Positions 19,971-27,971 of a stretch of DNA of 64,000 bases are shown one piece after another. Where the stretch lies: NCBI GenBank assembly GCA_039640505.1, contig CP046865.1, positions 1,789,501-1,853,500 on the forward strand. The letters run 5' to 3'. The DNA is from Rhodobacteraceae bacterium Araon29. Its GTDB lineage: Bacteria; Pseudomonadota; Alphaproteobacteria; Rhodobacterales; Rhodobacteraceae. Made by a program: the position numbers and the translations under genes. Positions within the stretch are counted from its first letter, which is position 1; every line of letters starts with the position of its first letter. The notes beneath the pieces are model-generated. The model ran no database searches. It worked only from the letters and a program-made list of their open reading frames with translations, and had not been told where the DNA came from.

Positions 19971-21197
19971 TTATTTGACATTTTTGGCACCTTTCGCGCG
20001 GGGTTTTTTGGGCTTTGCTTTCGCTTTTGCGGCGGCTTTGGCCTCGGCCTTGGCGCGCTCTTGGTTGAGCTGAAACAGGCGGGACAGGATTTCATCCTCT
20101 GTCAGTTTTCCACCCCGCCAATCATCGCCCCAGCCGTAGGCCTCTGCCACGGCTTCGTCCAAGGCCTTGTGCGCGTGGTCGAGCCATGCGGGGCGGGCGT
20201 TGTAGAGGTTGGTGAGGGTGCGTTTTTTCAGCTCTTTGGCGGCGGCGGCATCTTTTGGCAGGATGCGTTCGGGATAGCCTGCGACAACTTCGGGAACGCG
20301 GTCGATAAGGTCGGCGGGGTTGAGCCAGTTTTCGCGCAATTCGTTCAGACGTGCTGAGGCGGTGGCGATTTTTATGGCGCGCGGGTCGGCAGCATAGTCG
20401 GCGGCGGGGATGTTGGGGGTGAGACCTTCGGGGAAGGGGAAGGTTTCGAAGGTCGTTGAAGGGGTGTAGCGGGGGCGGTCCTCTAGAGAGGAACCCATGC
20501 GTAGGGACCAGAGTTCGTGGAAGGTGGAATGCAGGATGCCGAAGGTGGTGTCATCATCGCGGGCGATTGCGATAATCGCGGAATCAGCCAATGTTGTAGC
20601 GTCTACCCAAGTAAAAAGGCGATATTTTGAAACCCTTGGACTAAGAATATACCTCCCAAGCCCATTGAGACCTTTGCGCATTTCTGGTCGTGGCCGTTGA
20701 TGAAGCCACCAACCGTCGAGCGCCCGCAATTCTCGGCCCCGCAGCAGGGGTTTGCCTGCTTCGGCACGTTTCGCATTTTCCTCATTAAGAGCCTCTCGCA
20801 AATGCGAAAATGGCGCTTCGTATAGGGCTGCATCGATTTCGTGCATGTCTGTGCCAAAATCCACGATCCATTGCCCCGACGGACGCCGCGTTACGTCCAT
20901 TCCGTTTGACCAAGGCCGTAATACATCACCGTTGCGTTTGCCGTTGGGGTTGATAGGCAATTTGAGCCAATCTCGTGCGAGGCCTCCGTCGATCTCAAAC
21001 GGCCCCGTTTTGATGGTGCCTTGAAAGGCGACGAAGGCATTTTCGTCCAGTGGCGTTGACTTGGTTAGGTCCATACCAAGCGTATTTGCGGTCAGATCGG
21101 AAAGAATTTCGGCCACATGCTTGCCGTCTAATTTCCCATGCGCTGACTTGCCTGAACTGAAAGAAATCAATGAAACGCGCACCGCAGCACCGTCCAC
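19971..21197 (-). pseudogene. MmeI-like restriction-modification protein, C-terminal part (target recognition domain)
   Basis: This 409-residue frame continues the gene at 21201-22970 in the same frame after one TAG codon. It begins at VDGAAVRVSL and holds what should be the target recognition and C-terminal domains of an MmeI-like type IIL enzyme (patterns RPWSNGMDVTRRPSGQWIVD, WWLHQRPRPEMRK, SLRMGSSLEDRPRYTPST). It ends in a lysine/alanine-rich tail. As a separate frame it starts with GTG and has no good ribosome site. The stop codon abuts the IS66 remnant on the left. Confidence 0.8.
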
Positions 21198-21200
21198 TGT

Positions 21201-22970
21201 CTATTCTTCGTCGCTCCAAGCTTCAAAGATGCTGCCGACATTGACAACTGGCTTGAGCACTTCACGGTTTGCGCCACCGCGTATTGAGTTGGTCGAGACT
21301 AGGCCTGCCGTCACCAACTGCGCCGACTGCATCTGCGCCCATGCCTTCACAAACCAATAGGCCACCAGATCAACACCACCCGGCGTATCTTTGTAGGCAT
21401 TGCGTAGAGCGAGGGTATAATCCTCGCCTAGTTCGGCGATCATCTTTTTATTGCCCAAAAACGGCGGATTCCCGATAACTACGTCCGCTTTGGGCCACCT
21501 CGATTGCGCCCCATCTGGGGCAAGGACCGCATCCCTGTTTTCAATCGTGTCTACTCCATCGGCAGATTTGAGAGTTCGCAAAACCGGGTTCTTGGCCGCT
21601 TCAAAGCCATTCCTTCGCATCCACTGGATTTCGCCAATCCAGACAGACACCCGCGCCAGTTCCGCCGCGTAGGAGGACAGCTCAATCCCCAGCACCACCT
21701 CTGGCCCCAGTTGGGGAAAGCCGCGTGGAAGGCCCAGCGCCTCGGCCTCTAGGTTCACGCGGTGTTCGATGTTTTTCAGTTCCAGCAACGCGATATAGAG
21801 GAAGTTGCCAGATCCGCAGGCAGGATCGAGCGCGCGAAACGCTTTGAGCCGTTCGATAAATTTCAGGTGCAGCTTTTCCGCCTTATCCAGCGCGCGCGTC
21901 ACGGCGGATTTCTCTTTGGTGCTGAGGAGCTTTTCCTTGGTGGCCTTAGGGGCCTTGTCCAGTTGCGCCTCAATTTGTGCTTTCACTTCTGCCCATTCCG
22001 CCAAAAGCGGTTCGACAATCACCGGATTGACGATTTGCATGATTTTGTCGCGGTCGGTGTAATGCGCGCCGAGCTGGCTGCGCTTGGCAGGGTCCAATCC
22101 ACGCTCTAACAAAGTGCCAAGGATAGAGGGGTCAATATCGGACCAATCCAGCGTAGCCGCACGAATAAGGTCGTCCAAGTCCTGCCACTCCAGCTGCAAC
22201 ACATCGTCACTGTCAAACAAGCCGCCGTTGAACCACTCTACTGTTTCAAAGCCGACCAAGCCACCTGTTTTCATCGCACCAAACAGCGCCTTGGCATGGG
22301 TGGCGAAAGTCTCAGGCTTGGGGCGGGCGGTTTTAATCATCCGCTCAAACATTTTATTAGGCAGAAGTTCTACGTCTTCCGCGAACATACAAAACACCAG
22401 GCGATTGATGAAATGCGCGACCTCTTGCGGGTCGTGACCGCGTTCGCGTAGGCGCTGGGCCATGTTGGCAAAGTTCTGGGCGGCTTGTTCGGTGACCAGT
22501 TGGCGGGTCTTGGTCGGTTTGAGCTTTTCAGGATCAAGGAAGGCATTGCGCAACAAGTCACGGTTTGCGGCGTCTGTCAGGTCGTCCAGTGGGATGGTGT
22601 GGACTCTCTGGACGGTGTTGGTCCAGTTGGTGTGGATGCGAATGACGTCCATATCGGACACAATGAGAAGCGGCGGGTTTTGCAGCGCGATTGCATATTG
22701 CAGGAGTTGGTCGAACGCCTTGTCGAGATTGGCGCGCTTGCCCTTATACTCCCAAGCAAAGCAATCCTTGCGCCAAACGTCCGCCCAACCATCACCACCT
22801 CTGGTCTTTGACGCGCCTTTCTCGAAAGTGAACCATTCTCCCTTACTATCCGCAGTAGTTGGGTCTTCAATGTCCAACAATTTACAAAGGTCGTTGAAAT
22901 GGGACTGAGAGGCAGACCGCTCTTTGAGTTCGTTATTGTGCCACTTTTTAATAAATGCTTGGGGCGTCAT
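21201..22970 (-). pseudogene. MmeI-like restriction-modification protein, N-terminal part (nuclease and methyltransferase)
   Basis: MmeI-like type IIL enzymes join nuclease, adenine-N6 methyltransferase and target recognition in one chain. This 589-residue part has a PD-(D/E)XK-like site near residue 70 (ADV with EYKGK), a helical spacer, SAM motif I DPACGSGNF (about residue 388) and the catalytic motif NPPF (about residue 500). It ends EAWSDEE then TAG, where homologues read through Trp into VDGAAVRVSL. With the part at 19971-21197 the total is about 1,000 residues, the normal family length. An AGGA site precedes the ATG. Either this is a nonsense pseudogene or the two parts work as separate subunits, which I consider less likely. 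Confidence 0.82.
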
Positions 22971-23058
22971 AATAATTCCTAGGCGTACTAGTTTCCAGCA
23001 ATAGAGGCGATTGATTGGGTAAGGTCAACTGTCGGTCGTGTTAGTGGTCCTGATTCAA

Positions 23059-23481
23059 TTATTCACGGAAATTTATTTCGCGTTCTCCTAAGCTGAGGAG
23101 ATGGGCATATTTTGCTGTGAAAAGTTGGTTTGCTTGGTTCTCGCACCACTCTATTTCGAACCGTTTGCGCTGGTAAGTGCGTTGCCACATGCCTTTAGGT
23201 TTGGGCGCTATCCAATAGGCTGTACCCCGTTTGCCGCCCAGCGCCATGCGCAGTTTGTTGGCGCGGCGCAACATGCGGTCGTAGCGGGGTTCTGACTGGC
23301 TGGTATATGCGATGTTGTAGCAATATCGACAGAGGAAGTAGCGCCTGCCATAGAACAGCTTGCCAACCCGTCGCCTGCAGTGGCAACCGTTCACGATGCC
23401 CAGACACATAAAATATGGGCGTGTATTGCCGTAATGGCAATCTGTGTGGGTTATTACGACAGGTTGGTTGATTGGCTCCCA
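23059..23481 (-). pseudogene. Zinc-ribbon protein of unknown function, N-terminus lost
   Basis: The readable part starts WEPINQPVVITHTDCHYG and has cysteines spaced like a zinc ribbon (FMCLGIVNGCHC ... FLCRYCYNIAYTSQ), then RANKLRMALGG and PKPKGMWQRTY. I recognise this as a widespread hypothetical protein family often seen in accessory regions; its function is unknown. Beyond residue W the minus frame runs into the antisense of the IS66 transposase, so the natural N-terminus is missing. It lies upstream of and codirectional with the MmeI-like gene, so the two may have arrived together. Confidence 0.65.
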
Positions 23482-24480
23482 GTCACTGGTCTTCTGGCGC
23501 ATGTGTTGGTCAATAAGTACGCAGATCACCTTCCGCTTTATCGCCAATCGCAGATATTTGGCCGCGAGGGAATTGATCTGGACCGGTCCACACTGGCGGG
23601 TTGGGTTGGTCAGTCCTCAAAGCTACTGGAACCTCTGGCCGATGCCATCGGGCGGCATGTTCGTCAGGGACAAGCTATTTTCGCGGACGATACGCCGATC
23701 AAAATGCAGGCCAAAAAGAAATGCGCAACCGCACGCATCTGGACTTATGTGCGTGACGGGCGGCCTTGGGCCAGCGGTGATCCCCCGGCGGCTTGATATA
23801 AGTTCAGCACGGACAGGCAAGGCAAGCATCCCACCGATCACCTTAGCCAGTACAAGGGATGGATCCATGCAGATGGCTACGCGGGCTTCAACGACTTGTT
23901 CGCCAAGGATGAGGTTCATGAGATGGCCTGCATGGCCCATGTCAGGCGCAAATTTGTCGATATCTTCCAGTCGCAGCAATCACAGATCGCCGAAGAAGCC
24001 ATCAAACGCATCGCGCTTCTCTACAAGGTTGAGAAGGCTGCCCGTGGTAAGCCGCCCGAAGAACGGGTCGCCCTGCGCCAACGCGACGCCAAACCGGTCT
24101 TTGATGAATTGGAAACCTGGCTGGATGCCCAGCTGAACCGCATCTCGGGCAAGTCAGAACTGGCCAAAGCCATCCGCTATGCCCTGGACCGAATGACGAA
24201 AATGCGCGGATATTTGGAAAATGGCTTCCTGGAATTGGATAACAATTCTGCGGAAAGATCAATGCGCTGTGTGGCTTTGGGCCGGAAAAATTACCTCTTC
24301 GTCGGCTCACAGAGCGGCGGAAAGACTGCGGCCATCGCCTATACCCTCATTGAGACCGCCAAACTCAACAGCGTTGACCCACAGGCGTGGCTCACATGGG
24401 TCCTTGCCCAAATCGCAGACCATAAAATCACACGTCTGAACGAGCTGATGCCCTGGCGTTACGCTGCAATAGCAGCGTAA
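23482..24480 (+). pseudogene. tnpC: IS66 transposase TnpC, N-terminus lost and internal stop
   Basis: From GLLAHVLVNKYADHLPLYRQ onward this is DDE_Tnp_IS66, with [33 protein letters not shown], and [19 protein letters not shown] near the C-terminus. The first 150 or so codons (leucine-zipper, HTH and zinc-finger parts) are absent. A TGA at 23794-23796 stands where the family has Trp in DPPAAWY. The frame remains open on both sides of it. No active transposase can be made from this copy. Confidence 0.88.
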
Positions 24481-24532
24481 CTGAACCCAAAAATCCGCGC
24501 CAGAGCCCCCAGACCAAACGGGTACAGTTTAC

Positions 24533-24929
24533 TCAAGTACTGCGTTGATGTCTTTTTTCCCGTCAGTGCTCCAATGACCAAACCTGCTGGCCCTAAAAGA
24601 ACTGCATCAGCAGCCCCTTTTGCCGCTTGCGAAGACAAAGATGAAACCTGTACCGAAGCTTCGTTATCTCGACTTCCGCGTTTTCCACCTGTTCGTAGTC
24701 GTATATAAAAGGGGTTCCTCTCCCTACACTAATTGCAAGCTTTTTCCTATTCTTATCAATAGCAACACCAGTGATACCAGACCGTTTTGTTATGAAAGTT
24801 TGTTTGAATGTTGGGGAAAAGTCTTCAATATTCGCGAACGTTTTTTTTCCATTTTTTTATAATCTTGCCCAACCCCCAACCAACAATTAGACAAGCAAAC
24901 CCTAAGACAAAAATTGTTATTAAATCCAT
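24533..24929 (-). pseudogene. Small membrane-anchored protein gene, frameshifted and cut by the IS66 end
   Basis: On the minus strand an ATG at 24929 behind AGAGGA begins MDLITIFVLGFACLIVGWG, a membrane helix. At a run of eight A bases (around 24841-24848) the frame must shift to continue as FSPTFKQTFITKRSGIT, AIDKNRKKLAISVGRG and TPFIYDYEQVENAEVEI. A second shift near 24650 leads to SSQAAKGAADAVLLG and a glycine-rich IGALTGKK hairpin. The layout resembles proteins with a PH-like domain followed by a glycine-zipper membrane loop. The reading ends at the IS66 right end. Two frameshifts plus truncation make it non-functional. Family assignment is tentative. Confidence 0.5.
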
Positions 24930-25587
24930 TAAAGTATCCTCTTTTTTTCAAATACGAAGGTCGGGAGTACCCTATGATACGATTCCGCCCCCTACCAAAA
25001 GCGACCCCTAATACGTCCTAAACGGTTACTGCACAGACAAGTATGTCCATCTTAACTTAGCGCAGATAACCCATGACTTGCCCACCGTTCCTGAGGGGCC
25101 TTCTTATATGAAGTTGGGATGAGCAATCCGGTCATTATCCTTTCCTATTACCTCAATTATTGATTGCTGTGTAATTTCAATCAGGGTTTTCCCATCGGAT
25201 TTCCCACTTCATGGCCTGACTGGCCCGAACGTGCAAAAGTGGCCAAAATTCAGAACAATGTAAGAACATACGAAAGCAGTTGCCGTTCGCTGCGCCACGC
25301 ATGAACTGGAAAGATGCGGGACAATAATGCCCTTTGGCTAGAATTTTCAAATGACTGCTTCCACTCGTTTGCCGCCTGGGATTGTCGTTACCGAAGATGA
25401 TGTCAAACGGTGAACTGCAGCTTTCCAAAAGCAGCCATTCATTTGACATTCTTCGGTCTCGTTCGGTTTGATCCCACAGAATGATGTCACCGTTGACGTC
25501 TGGTGCATTCCAATTCTTGGGTTGTTAATTGTTCCAGGATACAACTTTTAGTTGACTTAAAGGGGATGCATATTTAAGGTTTATGCT
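24930..25587. other. Stretch without a convincing gene
   Basis: About 650 bases between the broken membrane-protein gene and the start of the 25.6-33.6 kb cluster. It holds no RNA gene or clear repeat that I can see. A 90-codon minus-strand frame (25177-25449) has no ribosome site and no recognised family. Its last bases should contain the promoter of the cluster; a TTGACT at 25551-25556 is a possible -35 element, without a clear -10. Confidence 0.4.
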
Positions 25588-25650
25588 ATGGATCTTTTAC
25601 AAACTTATGAAGTTGTCATTTCGGATCATCTCTTTGAGAAGGATTATTAA
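25588..25650 (+). CDS. Possible 20-residue peptide in front of the accessory cluster
   Basis: A short frame (MDLLQTYEVV ... FEKDY) starts with ATG and ends with TAA three bases before the ATG of the ferritin-like gene. The AAGGAT that could serve as ribosome site for that gene is inside its last codons, so translation of the two could be coupled. It could be a leader peptide, a small component of the system, or chance. No sequence family is recognised. Confidence 0.3.
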   Translation: MDLLQTYEVVISDHLFEKDY

Positions 25651-25653
25651 CGC

Positions 25654-26814
25654 ATGACAACAAGCGACCTGCGTTCGAAATATGATGTTCAGTGGATCAC
25701 TGATACGATGCAATCCGCGGTAGCGCTCGAACAGGCGACGTTACCGTTATACCTGTCTGCGATGTTCTCGCTCGAGGTGCAGAACTATACCACTTACAAT
25801 CTGATCCGGTCGGTGGTGATGGAAGAAATGGTCCATATGGCCATCGCCTGCAATATTCTGTCGGCGATGGGCGTTAAGCCATCCATCAAGACATTAAACC
25901 CAGGCGGGCCATCTAAAGGGTTGCCCGGTGGCGCCGAGCCTGACTCGCAGGTCATATTTGCGAAACTGTCAAAGCCACAGCTTAAGAACTTCCTGCGCCT
26001 GGAGGCGCCCACTTTCCTGTTGCCGGAGAAATACGGTCGGGAAGATTACCCTTCAATCGGTGCGCTCTATGGTCAGATCAAAGCGGCGATGCGGGACAAT
26101 GCGGATGAAATCAACACCACAGCCCGCAAGGTTTTAGCGGCCCCAGCGGACACATATCCCAATCAGGTAGGCGACAATATCGGGTTCACCACATTCACGC
26201 TGGATGATCCGCGCATGCCGGTTGAGCAGTTTCTGGATGGTATTGATGAGATCATTGAGCAGGGCGAAGGATCAGATGCAGAGGATCTTTATGCCGAAGA
26301 CTACGAAGGCGAAGAAAGCCATTATGCCCGGTTTGCCGAGATTTATTTTGGTGCAAAAATGCAAGTCCCGGCGTCGAAACCCAAACTGACCCCCGAAACC
26401 GAAGCTGAGTTTTTCAAAGGTCACCCGGTGCCCTGGCCAGTGGTCACGAATGTGCTGGCCGTGCCTTCCGACGGTTATGATGCGTTGCTGAACGCCGATC
26501 CAAACGGCGCCGAGGTGCGCAAGACGATCGAGAATTTCGATAATACCTATGTCAGCATCATGGATGATCTGGATGCGATGTGGAACGGGCCTGCGGCCCA
26601 GTCCTGGTCTAGTTTTGGAAAGGCTGTGGCATCGATGACGGATATGCGGGTGCTGTCATGCTTTTACATCATGCGCCATCAGATCCCTGCCGAGCTGATT
26701 GCAAAGCTTCCAAGATTTTATGGCAGTGAAGAGGCCGCGACACTGGCCGAATACACCGACCTGAGCCAACCCGTTTTCTACGGGCCGCGTTTTTACAACT
26801 CCAACGCAAGCTAG
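25654..26814 (+). CDS. Ferritin-like protein of the VioB/RebD type (PF12902-like)
   Basis: This 386-residue protein looks like the ferritin-like domain found in VioB and RebD, which join two oxidised amino-acid-derived imines in violacein and rebeccamycin synthesis. The signs are VALEQATLPLYLSAMF (about residues 22-37), RSVVMEEMVHMAIAC (about residues 52-66; ExxH) and GEESHYARFAEIYFG (about residues 219-233), which give the Glu/His set of a four-helix metal site. It is much shorter than VioB (about 1,000 residues) and lacks its other domains. It opens a seven-gene plus-strand cluster. The reaction here is unknown; a metal-dependent oxidase or dimerisation role is inference. Confidence 0.7.
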   Translation: MTTSDLRSKYDVQWITDTMQSAVALEQATLPLYLSAMFSLEVQNYTTYNLIRSVVMEEMVHMAIACNILSAMGVKPSIKTLNPGGPSKGLPGGAEPDSQVIFAKLSKPQLKNFLRLEAPTFLLPEKYGREDYPSIGALYGQIKAAMRDNADEINTTARKVLAAPADTYPNQVGDNIGFTTFTLDDPRMPVEQFLDGIDEIIEQGEGSDAEDLYAEDYEGEESHYARFAEIYFGAKMQVPASKPKLTPETEAEFFKGHPVPWPVVTNVLAVPSDGYDALLNADPNGAEVRKTIENFDNTYVSIMDDLDAMWNGPAAQSWSSFGKAVASMTDMRVLSCFYIMRHQIPAELIAKLPRFYGSEEAATLAEYTDLSQPVFYGPRFYNSNAS

Positions 26815-26822
26815 GAATTGAT

Positions 26823-27971
26823 ATGACACTTACCCGCCTTTCTGACGCCCTTACTCCTTCCTGCGCCAGTCCCGGAAACCTGCCCCCTTTGCCAGTGATT
26901 GATTGGTCAAAGATAGGCGCAACAACACCGAAGCATATTGATCTGGGCAAGCCCGGGAAAGATACGCCGCTGCCCAAGGCAGACATTGTTGTGATGACCT
27001 GGACCGCCACCGAGTGGAACGCGCTGGACCATGTATTTGTCTCGTCCGACAGCGAGGCGCATGTCACGTCGCACAGCTTCAGATCAGGGTGGTATTGGCG
27101 ATCCAACGACAAATACATCAAAGGCGCCTATTATCTGTGGGGTTTCTACCGGATGGTCGAGATCACTAATGCCGCAGGTGAGGCCTTGCGGGTATTGCTG
27201 TGGAAATCCGACGCGCATCTGGCCCACCCGCCCTGGGCCGGGGGCCTCATGCAGATGGTTCGGGAGGTTATCAACGAGGCCGACCCGCAACGCGTTTACA
27301 CCATCGGCACCGCAGGGGGTGCGACCGTAAACGAAAAGCTGGGCGATACTGCGATTACCAATGCCGGTACGATCCGTATCAAGAAACCTGAAAACAAGGA
27401 CGCCGATCTGAACGATAAATCCGTAGCCTGCACCAGTTGGTTCCCTGCGATGGATCTGAATGACAAGTTGCAGGATAATCTGTTGTTCAAGCTGAGCAAC
27501 GTCGTAACGGATGAGTATCTGGAATACCTGCTGTGCAAGGCCATTCATGACCCTAAAGATGGCAATACAGACTGGGCGGGGCATTACACGGTTGCCGATT
27601 TCAAGAACGCTGCCATTGAAGGGCTGAATGCGCCCAAGGGGCTGAACAAAAAAGACGTGCCCCTGCTGACCACGGATTACTATTTTATCTCGGACGGGAC
27701 TGACACTGATCAGTATTCCGCGCTGGAAATGGATGATTCGGTGATTGGTTATGTCGCCGGGGAAATGGGCCGCGATTATGTGTTTGTCCGCAATATCTCG
27801 GACCCGATTGTTCCTACGAAAACGCAATCGGGCGGGGACATTCCAACTGCACTGCGCGAAGCGTGGTCCGGGCAGATTTACCAGCATTACGGCTTTTACA
27901 GCTCGATGAACGGTGCGCTGCTGACCTGGGGGACCATTGCCGCAGACAAAGATCTGAAGGCCCGCTCATGA
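26823..27971 (+). CDS. Nucleoside phosphorylase-like protein
   Basis: This 382-residue protein shows the order of motifs of the PNP/UDP phosphorylase and MTA/SAH nucleosidase fold: ADIVVMTWTATEWNAL (about residues 53-68; the first strand), TIGTAGGATVNEKLGDTAIT (about residues 160-179; compare GxAGG-LGD), and ALEMDDSVIGYVAGEMG followed by VFVRNISDP (about residues 304-330; compare the ribose-binding ME motif and the final strand). It is longer than single-domain PNPs, with inserted segments around residues 80-130 and 190-290. It may cleave a nucleoside or modified nucleoside. It begins eight bases after the ferritin-like gene and overlaps the next gene by four (ATGA). Confidence 0.6.
   Translation: MTLTRLSDALTPSCASPGNLPPLPVIDWSKIGATTPKHIDLGKPGKDTPLPKADIVVMTWTATEWNALDHVFVSSDSEAHVTSHSFRSGWYWRSNDKYIKGAYYLWGFYRMVEITNAAGEALRVLLWKSDAHLAHPPWAGGLMQMVREVINEADPQRVYTIGTAGGATVNEKLGDTAITNAGTIRIKKPENKDADLNDKSVACTSWFPAMDLNDKLQDNLLFKLSNVVTDEYLEYLLCKAIHDPKDGNTDWAGHYTVADFKNAAIEGLNAPKGLNKKDVPLLTTDYYFISDGTDTDQYSALEMDDSVIGYVAGEMGRDYVFVRNISDPIVPTKTQSGGDIPTALREAWSGQIYQHYGFYSSMNGALLTWGTIAADKDLKARS

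Larger units (their letters stand above)
19131..24532 (+). mobile_element. Split IS66-type element with internal restriction-modification cassette
   Basis: The left end at 19131 reads GTAAGCGTGTGG, a typical IS66-family terminus, and a plausible right end at 24532 reads GTAAACTGTACC on the minus strand. Inside are IS66 orfA (tnpA), orfB (tnpB) and the C-terminal two thirds of the transposase (tnpC). The end of tnpB and roughly the first 150 codons of tnpC are replaced by about 3.5 kb (about 19953-23481) holding an MmeI-like gene and a zinc-ribbon gene fragment. The eight bases outside each end differ (GCTGGTTG and TCAAGTAC), so there is no target-site duplication. Both tnpA and tnpC have nonsense codons, so the element should be immobile by itself. 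The exact right end is less certain than the left. Confidence 0.72.

Noticed and set aside
21269-22908. Several plus-strand frames within the MmeI-like gene
   Set aside because: They are shadows of the minus-strand gene, which has nuclease and methyltransferase motifs in order.
19357-23796. Reading of TGA as Trp in this organism
   Set aside because: TGA is used as a normal stop in many overlapping ATGA junctions in the window (for example cobH/cobI and gmk/carbonic anhydrase), so the stops in the IS66 genes are real nonsense codons.
25177-25449. Ninety-codon minus-strand frame before the accessory cluster
   Set aside because: There is no ribosome site, the composition is not convincing, and no family is recognised; it may be a degraded fragment.
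27084-27887. 267-codon minus-strand frame
   Set aside because: It is antisense to the phosphorylase-like gene, which has family motifs and coupled neighbours.
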